This document shows positions 11,901 to 23,370 of a DNA stretch of 64,000 nt, piece after piece (within the stretch, counting starts at the first letter, position 1; every line of letters begins with the position of its first letter). This DNA comes from Lamellibrachia columna. Its lineage: Eukaryota > Annelida > Polychaeta > Sabellida > Siboglinidae. The stretch spans positions 43,795,469 through 43,859,468 of the forward strand of contig OY759263.1 of assembly GCA_963662155.1 (NCBI GenBank). Reading direction: 5' to 3'. The translations under genes were made by a program, and so were the position numbers. The notes beneath the pieces were generated by a model. That model had not been told where the DNA came from and ran no database searches. It saw nothing but the letters and a program-made list of their open reading frames with translations.

Positions 11901-13412
11901 CTGGTCGCAGGAAGAGCGAGACCGACAGACAAACGTGTGAATGCCACCACAAGGGAGACACGACGCCGGAGAACAACAACTGTGTCCCGGCACAGTACTC
12001 GCCGATGAGTCGACTCAACGGTGGTCCGATCTACACCGGGCAGAAAGTCCCTCCAAGCTCGTGCGTGGTTCTCCTGTGCCAGACCAAAGCAGTCTCCACA
12101 GAAGAAGGCCGCCCCGTGTCCAACAGCACCGGCACCTCGCCGCCGATTGAAGCCACCGTCAAGCCTGACGGCTACGCGCAGCGGATGTCGGCGTGCTGCA
12201 GACATCTTCCGGGGCTCGTGTCCCGGGCTCTCGGGCTGCATCTCCTCAGACACGTTCGTCTGGCCGTCTTCGTCGTCCTCATGGCCAGCTCCTTCGTCTG
12301 CCTCGGCATCTGCAACACGTTCCTGGCGGCGTTGGCTGCCGAGGCCGGCATCAGTCGCATGCAGGTGCATCAGTCGCATGCAGGTGGGCACAGAACACTA
12401 TTGTTTTTCCAATTGAAACCAATGATAAAAGTCAGTCAGATAGTTCCACCCTGTGCGCAAAATTACGATTCGGTTTTAATAGCAACTGTGCACATTAACT
12501 GCCGTCTTGTCGCCGACCTGCTGTGCCGTTTTAATCAAATTCAACAGTTTTATTTTCGAGAAAATCAACAGTACAAAGTTTGTCTCCAAAACAAACATGA
12601 TTCTGTCTTCGTACACCAGAAATCCTATCAACACTGACATTTGACTGTATTTGCTTCTAGCCATTGACTAGACATTTAAATCTGGACACACCATTCGTGT
12701 CGTAGTCCTTCGATATGGTCATATCCATATTCAGAAATAATTTCGCAAAACATTATCAAAAGAGGGCGCGTGTAAAAATCACACGGGCACTTTATTCATA
12801 TGACATGGACCCGGAAGTGAAACTATGATCTCTCCCCAGGTGGCGGCTATGCTCGCCGTGTCGTCCGGCGTCAACATCCCGTGTCGCTTCCTCACCGGCG
12901 TCCTCTTCGACCTCAAGTCCGTGCGTCCTCACCGTGACGTCCTCTTCGGGGTCGTCGCCTTCTTTACGGCCCTGATTGCCATCCTGCTGCCGCTCTCGCG
13001 AGACTTCTACGTCATGTCCGGGCTGTGCATAGCACACTTCTTCTTCGGCAGCAGCATGCATTCGCAGCACATGACGGTGCTGTCGGATCTCGTCGAGTCT
13101 CGTCAGCTCGCCAGCGCCATGGGACTGTGTCGCTTCTTCCAGGCGTCGGTTGTCATCGTCGGCCCGGTCGTCGGAGGTGAGTTTTGTTGTTGTTGTTCTC
13201 CTCTTTGTCCCTCAAGTCCGGGGTGAGGCTGACATCGATACTGGTCCAAGGTTTTGTTTTTCTTCTTCGTACATCACTGATCCCATTGCACTACACCGTC
13301 CCCACCACGTGTTTCCCCTCTCCACACCTCTCTCTCTCTCTCTCGCTCTCTCGCTCTCACGCTCTCTCTCTCTCTCTCATCTCTCTTCTCTCTCTCTCTC
13401 TCTCTCGCTCTC

Positions 13413-13459
<47 letters not shown>

Positions 13460-13547
13460 CTCTCTCCCTCTCTATCTCTCTCTCTCTCTCCCCCTCTCTC
13501 TCTCTCTCTCTCTCGCTCTCTCTCTCTCTCCCTCTCTCTCTCTCTCC

Positions 13548-13593
<46 letters not shown>

Positions 13594-13597
13594 TCGC

Positions 13598-13629
<32 letters not shown>

Positions 13630-13659
13630 ACTCTCTCTCTCTCTCTCTCTCTCTCTCGC

Positions 13660-13697
<38 letters not shown>

Positions 13698-13699
13698 GC

Positions 13700-13747
<48 letters not shown>

Positions 13748-13751
13748 CCTC

Positions 13752-13836
<85 letters not shown>

Positions 13837-16500
13837 TTATGTCTTTCCACTATCTCTTTCCTTCTCTTTTCTCTCCCTCCATGCCCCCCCTCCTTCCCTA
13901 CTTTCCTCTCTGCCTCCCTCTCCCTCTCCTGGGATCTGTGCATTAGCAACATTGGCAAGTTGTTGAATACACATATGAGTAGGTGCGTCACTAAAATACG
14001 TCGTAGCGGAGGAATGTGGTCAACAAGAAACAATAGATCATGTTTACCCCACCCCGCTCTCAGGACACACGATATGGCGCAGTCAAGACAAGATACTTTG
14101 TTTACAACGTCTGTCATCCTCTAGAAACCTCGAGACGCAGTAGCAGCTAACTAAAAGGTCGAGGTCGAGTAAACAGCAGTTGATTAGTCATATGAGAAGC
14201 TATGACGTAGACGTGACGTGGAAACGGTTTGAAATAAGGAGGTTCTTTCAAGTGCTGAATTCGACGCACTCTTCTTTCATCGGCAGTTATTTTGGAACAA
14301 TCCTATTTTGTTAAATGTAGCTCTCAGAACCCGACAATCAAAACTTAACATCGTCCTATTGTGTTTACACAGATAGTTGTGTTAAAGTAGATGACTGTGA
14401 AAGCTGGAGAGTATGTACGTGCGTATATATGTACGTGCGTATCCATCGTATCCATAACCAACGTTGTATAACTTAAGCAGAGTTCAGTCTCACTAGTGCA
14501 GTTTTATGTTGCAGTGAGTCGAGTACGAAGGTTACATGCTTGGGTCGTTGTTGTGGCCAAACAACAGGCTTTGTTTCGCAGTACATTGCGCTATCAGTGT
14601 CAGTTAAACCCTACCCTATCAGTGTCAGTTAAACCCTACCCTATCAGTGTCAGTTTAAACGCTACCCTATCAGTGTCAGTTAAACCCTACCCTATCAGTG
14701 TCAGTTAAACGCTACCCTATCAGTGTCAGTTAAACCGTACCCTACTCCGGCACGCCGAGAACCAGGCCGAGGGTGAAACGTTTTAAAAAAACGACAGATG
14801 CTATAAAATTTGGAAAGTGAAATGCTTTCGTGCAGGACCTGAGAAGAGTATATAATAGGGATACTACACTAGACCATAACCATTAAAATAAAAGGATTTA
14901 CGAGTAGTAATTAGTGTTGTCATGAAAGTTTCAGTGCAATGTGGAATTGTTTTTTTATTGAAATTACATTCAATGTCGAGGTTAATTATGAAAAATAAAA
15001 ACATAACATTGTCTTCAGAATTAAAGAAGATAGTAGAACTGGTGGGCTGGAAGAAGATTTAATAACAGAACACAGTAGATTGGATATGAGAAAGTAATTA
15101 TTCACACAGAGGGCGATAAATAGATATTAGCAACTTATGCACTGAGCGTACACACGCCGCCAGGATCAGTGTGTTTCAAAACAGAATAATAATGTTGTGA
15201 CCAATTAATCAATTAACCAATTAATCAATTAATCAATTAATCAATTAACCAATTAATCATATGAGTTCAACTATAAAATGACTGCACACATTATTGTACC
15301 CCATGAAGCAGATCATAGGACACGAATTCGCTGGTTTCAAAAATATATAAAATATTACACCAGCTTAGACTTCCAACAAATTGTTCACAATATCGAATCT
15401 ACAAACACTAAGTTTGAAAACCTAAAGCTGATAAAACATAACAGTTGCACATTGTTTACATCTTTCCGCCCTGTTTTATTTGCCCTCTTGTGACTTTTAT
15501 TCAAACTGCAGTTTCTTTAGATGAATCAATCTGAAACCAAATCTTCGATTAGGATGTACCACCGGGAACACACCTTCACGTGAACACACTCATCAAAACA
15601 CATGTCCCTTTGCCAAATTCAGTAACCACCTGTCTCCTAACATATTAGCATTTGCTTCATAATTGTTTCTCACAAAATGACACAAAACAAATGGAACAAA
15701 TCTGAATAAGAAATGGAAATGGTAAATTGTTCCCTTTTTAAGCACTGAAAGGGATCTATCTTAACCTTTCTCTCGGTTAAAACCACGCTGACAAAAATAG
15801 TCGAGTAAGGAGGCTTTACACTGAAAAGCTTCAACTTGCTACGCTGATAATATAATTCCAATAGTGTGTCGGTAATTTTTAGGAGTAACAGGACTGTTTA
15901 GCACAATAGCGTAGTTGAGTTCGAAATGTTAGGTAGGTAAACCAGAAAGACTGGGAAGGAAATGTGTTCAGTTATTTGATTAACTGTATCAAACAGAATG
16001 GCTTCACTTGTGTCGTAGTATCACGAATTGTGTCCTTTCACAAGTTGCTGATTGCTAGGGACTCTTTATCGGAATGGCGGACGGATCCTAACTGTGGTAT
16101 TTGTCATTTTGCCTCCAACCAATACACACCTCACCGCGGCCCCTACACCGCCGCCTCAGGCCATACTTATCATCGTCGAATTGAGATCGGTTAGCCGGTC
16201 GTGCGGTCGTGAAGAACGTCACGCGACCCGTACGCTGGAGCTGACGTGAAGTCGCCAGGAATATCGGCAGTGGCACTTGAGATAGAGCAACGTGCGTTCT
16301 GTAACAATTAGCAGCATGACATAAGTATGCGGCGTCTGATTAAGCGACGCACGTAGCAGCTGCGACCGACGTTACGCCGGCAAGGTTGCACTCGGTGGAG
16401 CGGACTCGATCACTGGAAGCATAGGCTCGGCTGACAGGGCAACAACGTAAACACTACGCCGACAGAGTGTATAAATAAATAAATCAATCAATCAATCAAT

Positions 16501-16535
<35 letters not shown>

Positions 16536-16962
16536 CCAATCCATGATTTATTACCATCAATCAGTATTAGTTACATTACTATAAAGCACAAAACAATTTG
16601 TAATATGTAAAATGAATGTAGGTATAACTAACAGTGTATTGGAAATGAGATGAAGAGGCATTTAAAGGAGACCTCGACATTTAAGTTTATTATAATCTTC
16701 CTCCTGGGTATACAACAAATTAGCATATTGCATTCGCATATTTAGGATAAATGTGTATACATTTCCATAAAGTGTTTCTTTCTATATTGCAGGGATGCTA
16801 CGCGACCAGTTCGGCAGCTACAAGTATGCATTCTTCACTAGCGGAGCCCTGTTCTTGTTCACGGCGGTCGGATACCAGGTCTACTGTATTGTCGTCGCGA
16901 AAAGACTCTTCTGCCGTCGAGACGGAGCCCAACAAAGAGACGCCGAGGCCGCGGCAACCTGA
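8563..16962 (+). CDS. SLC16-family (monocarboxylate transporter-like) 12-TM membrane transporter, six exons, complete
   Basis: Joined exons 8563-8902, 10563-10706, 11168-11429, 11911-12364, 12840-13176 and 16793-16962 give 1707 nt (568 codons plus TGA). Junction phases 1,1,2,0,1 all agree. The MCT signature PPDGGWGWVVV opens TM1 (residues 54-64). YFRKKKAKAM after TM4 matches the second family motif only in part. A loop of about 105 residues separates TM6 (exon 3) from TM7 (exon 4), and TM8-12 follow in exons 5-6. Aligned with MCT1, the TM1 lysine is arginine (R79), the TM8 aspartate is asparagine (N412) and the TM8 arginine is kept (R416). MCT1-4 use that Lys/Asp/Arg set for proton-lactate transport, so this protein resembles the orphan or non-lactate MCT branch; its substrate cannot be read. 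The gene is expected to act in the plasma membrane. Family certain, subfamily unknown. Confidence 0.93.
10028..10133. repeat. Perfect 19-bp inverted repeat, 68-bp loop (transporter intron 1)
   Basis: GTGGACGTTTGACGTAGAT at 10028-10046 is exactly reverse-complementary to 10115-10133. An inner shorter pair (CACGTAC/GTACGTG) extends the potential stem. It lies about 160 bp before the Helitron-like end. Confidence 0.9.
10265..10294 (+). mobile_element. Helitron-like 3' terminus
   Basis: A short hairpin CCCG..TGCAACGC..CGGG (10267-10282) is followed 8 bp later by CTAG and then T. Helitrons end in a GC-rich hairpin shortly before CTRR, and GCAACGCCGGGTA is common in such ends. The 5' end was not located, so element length is unknown. 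Confidence 0.5.
10563..10706 (+). CDS. SLC16-like exon 2 (end of TM2, TM3, start of TM4)
   Basis: The acceptor is GTTGTTTTAG|GT at 10562/10563 and the donor ACAG|GTGTGT at 10706/10707. The split Ser codon leads into PLVGMLCNKFGLRAVTITGG and VSFVGMVMSSF. This matches the MCT order of a TM2-TM3 loop with a basic residue, followed by TM3. It ends SYGIVT, where MCTs have YGxxTG. No alternative frame is compatible with exon 1. Confidence 0.92.
11168..11429 (+). CDS. SLC16-like exon 3 (TM4-TM6)
   Basis: The preferred acceptor is TTTGACAG|CATTCG at 11167/11168. It leaves exactly 19 residues between YGIVT and the F of KYF, the spacing seen in typical MCTs. An upstream acceptor (ATACAG at 11143) is also in phase but would add eight residues. 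The exon encodes NMVITPSFVIIGKYFRKKK, the TM5 stretch AMSLVTIGACFGGTAFPPL and TM6 LPVAAAMLSYCVAGLFY. The donor is GACGG|GTAAGT at 11429/11430, phase 2. Confidence 0.88.
11430..11910 (+). mobile_element. Intron 3 of the transporter: nearly full-length copy of the introner-like repeat
   Basis: From CACTATT at 11437 (+8 of the intron) to the acceptor, this 481-bp intron aligns with intron 4 over its whole length. Shared blocks include TACGATTCGGTTTT, TTTTCGAGAAAATCAACA, GTACACCAG, AATCTGG.CACA, and ATTCATATGA.ATG.ACCC just before the acceptor. It also aligns with dispersed copies at 36669-37082 and 39440-40590. A 36-bp segment containing GGGATCCT..CGTCACTGACAC is duplicated inside it (about 11650-11720). 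Confidence 0.85.
11911..12364 (+). CDS. SLC16-like exon 4 (TM6-TM7 loop and TM7)
   Basis: The acceptor GGTCGCAG|GAAG at 11910/11911 restores the frame (GG|G). The exon encodes a hydrophilic, Cys/Pro/Ser-rich loop of about 105 residues, then HVRLAVFVVLMASSFVCLG of TM7, and ends AGISRMQ. The donor ATGCAG|GTGCAT is used because it joins exon 5 in phase 0. A copy of it 19 bp downstream would shift the frame. Confidence 0.9.
12348..12385 (+). repeat. 19-bp tandem duplication carrying a second splice donor
   Basis: GCATCAGTCGCATGCAGGT occurs twice, head to tail, at 12348-12366 and 12367-12385. The first copy ends in the donor used for exon 4 (CAG|GTGCAT). The second gives CAG|GTGGGC at 12383/12384. 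Use of the second would add 19 nt and shift the frame. Confidence 0.9.
12365..12839 (+). mobile_element. Intron 4 of the transporter: second copy of the introner-like repeat
   Basis: A 475-bp intron homologous to intron 3 from CACTATT (12396) to the acceptor. The element's 3' end, TATGACATGGACCCGGAAGT followed by GATCTCTCCCCAG|GTGGCG, matches the dispersed copy ending GATCCGTCCCCTAGTGGCG at about 37067-37085. The homology therefore runs through the acceptor and a few bases into exon 5. Confidence 0.85.
12840..13176 (+). CDS. SLC16-like exon 5 (TM8-TM11)
   Basis: The acceptor CTCCCCAG|GTGGCGG lies at 12839/12840. TM8 VAAMLAVSSGVNIPCRF has the conserved arginine (R416) with asparagine four residues before it. 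TM9 is FGVVAFFTALIAILLPL, TM10 SGLCIAHFFFGSSMHSQ, and TM11 RFFQASVVIVGPVVGG. The donor CGGAG|GTGAGT at 13176/13177 is phase 1. Confidence 0.93.
13183..13310 (-). mobile_element. LINE 3' UTR fragment, inverted (transporter intron 5)
   Basis: Its reverse complement shares GATCAGTGA, CGAAGAAGAA, ATCGATGTCAGCCTCACCCC and GAGGAGAACAA with the LINE tails at 1260-1350 and 59865-59960. It begins a few bases after the exon 5 donor. Confidence 0.75.
13319..13860. repeat. CT-rich low-complexity tract in transporter intron 5
   Basis: About 540 bp of nearly pure (TC)n with scattered G, A and C interruptions. The Ser/Leu-only and Arg/Glu-only frames through it are artefacts. It is an extended polypyrimidine strand upstream of the exon 6 acceptor, but 2.9 kb away. 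Confidence 0.97.
14589..14740. repeat. 25-bp minisatellite, about six units
   Basis: Units contain CTATCAGTGTCAGTTAAAC. One unit has an extra T and some have CGCTACC in place of CCCTACC. Confidence 0.95.
14895..15190 (+). mobile_element. Heavily decayed, internally deleted CR1/Jockey-like LINE relic
   Basis: 14895-14955 aligns with 2680-2740 of the intact LINE (ATGAAAGTTTCAG.GCA.TGTGG). 15020-15185 aligns with about 3080-3245 (AAGATAGTAGAACT, GTAGATTGGATATGAGAAAG, TCACACAGAGGGCGATAAAT). About 340 bp between the two blocks are missing and stop codons are present. It sits in transporter intron 5. Confidence 0.8.
15205..15262. repeat. AATTAATC/AATTAACC short tandem repeat
   Basis: Seven or so imperfect 8-bp units. 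Confidence 0.9.
16470..16543. repeat. (AATC)n microsatellite
   Basis: About 17 four-base units with two ACC interruptions, in transporter intron 5 about 250 bp before exon 6. Confidence 0.95.
16793..16962 (+). CDS. SLC16-like exon 6 (TM12, short C-tail, stop)
   Basis: The acceptor is TATATTGCAG|GG at 16792/16793 after a 3.6-kb intron. The frame set by exon 5 reads GMLRDQFGSYKYAFFTSGA then LFLFTAVGYQVYCIVVAKR (TM12). A short charged tail follows and ends in TGA at 16960-16962. The exon lacks a usable ATG start in this frame, so it is easily missed. GMLRD.FGSY is the expected MCT TM11-TM12 link. Confidence 0.93.
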
Positions 16963-17357
16963 GCGATGACGTCATAGTGGAAAACGTACACACTAATGGC
17001 GGCGGCTCCGCCTCGTAAAGCAGCGCCATCCAGCGACCGTGTCATGGCGCCACCCAGCGACCGTGTAGGAACTGTGCGGAGGGGTGAAAGCATTTGCAGG
17101 CGCAACCACACTGGGTGGGTGGCGTCCCTCGAACTTAGGCAAATAACTTGGCGTTTGCGCTGTTTCAATCCCATAATGACGCTGCAGCAGCAACACGCTG
17201 TCTGTATGCGGTACACACACAGCATAGACGGAAGAAGTGGAGTGCTACAGTTAGGAACAGTTTAGTGACACACAGACATCCGAGTTAGTGACAGGGAGAC
17301 GTGACTGGTAGAAAGGGAAGGACGTAAGAGAAAGATAATGCGTGTTCGAAACGAGAG

Positions 17358-17363
17358 AATAAA
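17358..17363 (+). terminator. Candidate poly(A) signal of the SLC16-like gene
   Basis: AATAAA about 395 bp after the stop codon. A second AATAAA lies at 17519-17524. Either could end the transcript. Assigned by position only. Confidence 0.4.
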
Positions 17364-17619
17364 CGCTGGTTGGTTGGACAGCTAGACTTTAACCAAAATG
17401 TTTATGCAAATATATGATCACGTATGTTTTGCGTGACTGTCGACGTCTTGCAGTGCGAATGATGAAATGCTTGTAGAAACTTATTTTGTAATTGTAATTT
17501 GGTATTTGACTAAATGCTAATAAATTGTGCAGATTCATAATTTGGATGCATGGTAAACATTTTGTTAGCCCTTAATACATTGAAGCTGCTTAGGTACACC
17601 AAAACCATGTCTACACTAC

Positions 17620-17697
17620 ACTAGCGTTCTATATCTTAATGATGACGACGACGACGACACTAGCGTTCTATATCTTAATGATGACGACGACGACGAC
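17620..17697. repeat. 39-bp direct duplication
   Basis: Two perfect copies, each ending in a (GAC)n run: ACTAGCGTTCTATATC, then TTAATGATGACGACGACG. Confidence 0.95.
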
Positions 17698-18102
17698 CAG
17701 AGAAGACCGACTTCGAACACAACCAGTCGACACGTGGCTTAGTAGGTTATATGATCAAATGCTAAGATTATGTATCACTAATGATAATTGTACCCGCTAA
17801 GATTTTAGCTGAGTCAGTCACGTACAAGTTAGGATCACTAGCTTGATTGTAGGCAAACGAACAGGCGTACGGTACACGCATTTATGTTTTATGTAATTTC
17901 CACCTTGCCTTAGCAGCTGTCTCTTTCCATTCTGGTGGTGGGTGATGGGTGACCTTGACTTCTTTCTTGAAGCGCACGCACACACGCACGCACACGTTGT
18001 TTTTTTCTACGAAATTAGAATTTAGGAATTGGTTTGTCAATGAACCATTCGCTAGATGGCTGCACCATCGCGCACAAACCAAATGACAAGAGGCGTAGTA
18101 AC

Positions 18103-18640
18103 TGGGAGAGGAGGGTAAATGACGAGTGTAGTGGACGGGTAGACACTAAATGGGAGAGGAGGGTAACGGGCGATTGTAGTGGACGGGTAGACACTAAATG
18201 GGAGAGGAGGGTAACTGGCGAGTATAGTGGACGGGTAGACACTAAATGGGAGAGGAGGATAACGGGCGAGTGTAGTGGACGGGTAGACACTAAATTGGAG
18301 AGGAGGGTAACGGGCGAGTGTAGTGGACGGGTAGACACTAAATGGGAGAGGAGGGTAACGGGCGAGTGTAGTGGACGGGTAGACACTAAATGGGAGAGGA
18401 GGGTAACGGGCGAGTGTAGTGGACGGGTAGACACTAAATGGGAGAGGAGGGTAACGGGCGAGTGTAGTGGACGGGTAGACACTAAATGGGAGAGGAGGGT
18501 AACGGGCGAGTGTAGTGGACGGGTAGACACTAAATGGGAGAGGAGGGTAACGGGCGAGTGTAGTGGACGGGTAGACACTAAATGGGAGAGGAAGGTAACG
18601 GGTGAGTGAAGTGGACGGGTAGATACTAAATGAGGTACTA
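18103..18640. repeat. 48-bp minisatellite, about eleven units
   Basis: Units contain TGGGAGAGGAGGGTAACGGG and GTGGACGGGTAGACACTAAA. The 48-bp unit is divisible by three, so frames stay open on both strands; no start, splice or protein similarity supports a gene. Confidence 0.97.
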
Positions 18641-18644
18641 TAGA

Positions 18645-19395
18645 GACATGTAAGGAGGAAAATATGGAGCAGGTATAGTGAACAAACAATACTCGCGTTT
18701 TACATCAGAAATATATTAATGTTGTCTCGAAGAAATGAATAAAGGTTCTGTCTACGTCAGTTTTGAAACAACTGAGGAAAGTATTTTTTACTTAGCATCA
18801 TCAAAAGAACATTTATACATGCATGCATACGGTATGTGGCATTGCAGCATTAATGAGTGCCAACTAGGCTCATTGTGTGAGCAATTAGTGGCGTCTGTCG
18901 GTGTAAGGAAGATGGCAGCAAAAGGAAACTCTAATTAGCGAAATCTACACAGCTTCTGTTGCTAGGAAACCGCAGTAGCTTTTCAACGAGCGAGTTAGGC
19001 TCGCTAACCGTTAAAGACATGTTCTCACTGGGTAGCACGTTTCGTCGGAAAACATCCTGCAACTGTCCGCACATATTCTGGTAGTTAATTTATGTTTGAC
19101 TTCTACATTATATTTTGACTTCTACATTATATAGTTTTAGCTTGTCGTTGTTATTCTAATGCACAACTATACCGTAATCAAACGCCACTATAAAGTCAAT
19201 GTAGCTGTTAGCTTATATTGCCTGATAAACGGGTCTTCGTCTGTTGCAATAGCTTGCAATTTGTCGCTGAGGGTGATGTAGTCAAGAGCTATCTTGTCTT
19301 AAATGGGGCAACCCGGGTCTTCTTAAGAAAATGTTAGTAGCTACTGATCTGGCTAGAGTTCAAAGCGATTGTTAAAAGAGGCATTGACAAGTGCT
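18645..19395. other. Gene-free stretch, nothing recognised
   Basis: Unique-looking AT-rich sequence. A 16-bp block (TTTGACTTCTACATTA) is doubled near 19095-19130. No domain-bearing frame. Confidence 0.6.
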
Positions 19396-19397
19396 AC

Positions 19398-19436
19398 CCC
19401 CCCCACCACCACCACCACCACCACCACCACAACCAC
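19398..19436. repeat. (CCA)n microsatellite
   Basis: A C run followed by about eleven CCA units. Confidence 0.95.
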
Positions 19437-19509
19437 AACTGACAAATGGGGCCTAAAGACAATCATACAACGAGAAGAAATATCGGCATGTTAACATGTC
19501 ACTGAATTT

Positions 19510-20100
19510 ATATGAGCCGACCAAGTAACACTGAGGTCCTTGCTCAAGCAGGCCTACCCAGCATCCACTCCATCCGGGTGCAGTCTCAGTTACAACGGGC
19601 AAGCAATGTAGCTCGCATGCCAGACCACCGACTGCCGAAAGGACTCTTCTTCTGCAAGAACAGAACAGAAACGTTTCAAAGACAGTTTGAAGATCTCCGT
19701 GAAAGCGTTTGCCATCAACCCCGTCACCTGGGAACGCACCGCTCAGGACCGTTCTGAGTGGCGCTCCTCCCTGCAACCTGTGAGGCAAACTGAATTGCTG
19801 CAGCAGAACAATGGAGGCAAGCCAGAAAGTTAAGAGCCAGCGACCCCCTGACACCACATGCGGCTGCCATCCCATGCGGCTGCCATCCCATGCGGCTGCC
19901 ATCCCCTGTCATCCCCGGCTGCCATCCCCTCTCATCCCCGGCTGCCATCCCCTCTCATCCCCGGCTGCCATCCCCTGTCATCCCCGGCTGCCATCCCCTG
20001 TCATCCCCGGCTGCCATCCCCTGCCAGAGAATCTTCCTCAACCCCCGGATGACTGAAGTGGTCCTCATCGCTTCGCGATGGACGAACGAAGAAGAAGAAG
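19510..20100 (+). mobile_element. LINE relic: C-terminal reverse-transcriptase domain and 3' UTR
   Basis: Translation in changing frames gives RPSNTEVLAQAGLPSIHSIR, VARMPDHRLPKGLFF, DSLKISVKAFAINPVTWE and AQDRSEWRSSL. These are the ordered blocks of the C-terminus of a common animal LINE family (NTEVL.RAGLPSI, VRM.D.RLPK, W...A.DR..WR). Frameshifts separate them. The tail contains the minisatellite at 19858-20029 and then GAACGAAGAAGAAGAAG. It is a different family from the LINE at 1991-3277. Confidence 0.85.
19858..20029. repeat. Minisatellite inside the LINE tail
   Basis: Three 16-bp units (ATGCGGCTGCCATCCC) are followed by about five 24-bp units (GGCTGCCATCCCC plus TGTCATCCCC). Both share the GGCTGCCATCCC core, so the 24-bp unit probably arose from the 16-bp one. 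Confidence 0.95.
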
Positions 20101-20803
20101 GATATATCAGAACGGTTGTCGAGATAATGTTGCAGTCCACAGCAAATTAAATGTAGACGTTTATTGATTAATGCAATTAACAAAAGCTATTGTTCCTATT
20201 CATCCATTGCATGTATTGCTTTGTGAGTTAATAAGTATTCGTATTCAAATACTCGAGTCTAGGATGCACCTCTTCCCGCAAGAAACAAATCTGCTTCGTT
20301 TGTGGTACATATTTATTCAACACAATTTAGATGTCCTAAACAAACATGTACATTTGATGCGGTTCACTTGTGTTTAGCATGCACCGTTTACAGCTTTCTA
20401 TCCATTCGCAACGGAATCTTTTGTCATACGCACGGGCATGAATATAGTGCTCAGCAGTTTCGAATAACAATCAACTTTTTTTTGCTCGAAAAGGTGGAAT
20501 ATATGACAATAAAGATATGTCACAACATATTATCTTGTAGAGAGAGTTATCATAAATGCATCACCTTGTTCTGTCCGACGCACACCAAAGATCGCGATCG
20601 ATTGGTTTTTGAAAACTAGTACATAACTAATGGAAGTGTAATTCCTAGAAAACACAATCAATTAACTAATGACACGTCGACTAATGAGCAAGTGTTGTCG
20701 ATGTCACGTGATATTACTCGAACAAGATCACAGCTCTAACACAGTGTTGTGCCATATATGTGTAACCAGTGACACTGACATGTTAGTAAATCGTGCTATA
20801 TTG

Positions 20804-20805
<2 letters not shown>
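20101..20805. other. Gene-free stretch, nothing recognised
   Basis: AT-rich sequence between the LINE relic and the GT tract. No convincing coding frame. Confidence 0.6.
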
Positions 20806-21246
<441 letters not shown>

Positions 21247-21746
21247 TTTTTTTTTTTTTTTTATTATTATTTTTATTTGGAAAACATAAAATACTAGCGT
21301 TTCGCAAGCAAATTCTCAAATATGCCTGAACGATTTGTAAATATTAATATTATCAATATTAGAGATTACACGCTACGTTTCGTTACATGTTTCAACGTCT
21401 GGCGGTAAAGGAGACATCCACGACCACTGTCGGTTTATTTCTGTGCATTTTAACGAGGGCTGCTCCGACCTTTGTGCGCCGGAATGTAACAACGGTTTGC
21501 ATTGGCTAAGTTAACTGAAGGACTGTTTTACAGAATGTGTTACTCTCGTGATCTTCAATCTCCTAATATTAAAAAAATACATGGTTTGAATTAAAACAAT
21601 GCTAGTTTTACGACATGTATAGCGACCGTTTTACTCTCATTAAAGACCATCCAACAAATTTTCAGCTTTGATGGCGGAATATATATGACGTTTTTCAATG
21701 GATGATTGATTGGTCTGGTAACTTCCTGGTTATGCTATTTCTGACG

Positions 21747-23190
<1,444 letters not shown>

Positions 23191-23194
23191 ATTG

Positions 23195-23370
23195 GAGATG
23201 TTACAGTTGGTGCTGTTAGAGATGTTACAGTTGGTGGTGTTAGAGATGTTACAGTTGGTGGCGTTACAGTGGTGTTGGAGATGTTTCAGTTGGTGGTGTT
23301 ACAGTGGTGGTGGAAATGTTACAGTTGTTGGTGTTACAGTTGTGTTGGAAATGTTACAGTAAGGTTGGCT
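23195..23370. repeat. Degenerate 24-33-bp repeat
   Basis: Imperfect units built from GAGATGTTACAGTTGGTG and GTGTTA(C/G)A(G). Confidence 0.8.

Noticed and set aside
12365..12383. Extending exon 4 to the second donor at 12383
   Set aside because: Adds 19 nt and breaks the frame with exon 5; kept only as a possible alternative splice.
13150..14124. Ser/Leu-rich 324-codon frame and Arg/Glu-rich 246-codon frame
   Set aside because: Read-through of the (TC)n tract inside transporter intron 5.
18015..18689. Frames of 191 and 224 codons with 16-residue periodicity
   Set aside because: Read-through of the 48-bp minisatellite; both strands equally open.
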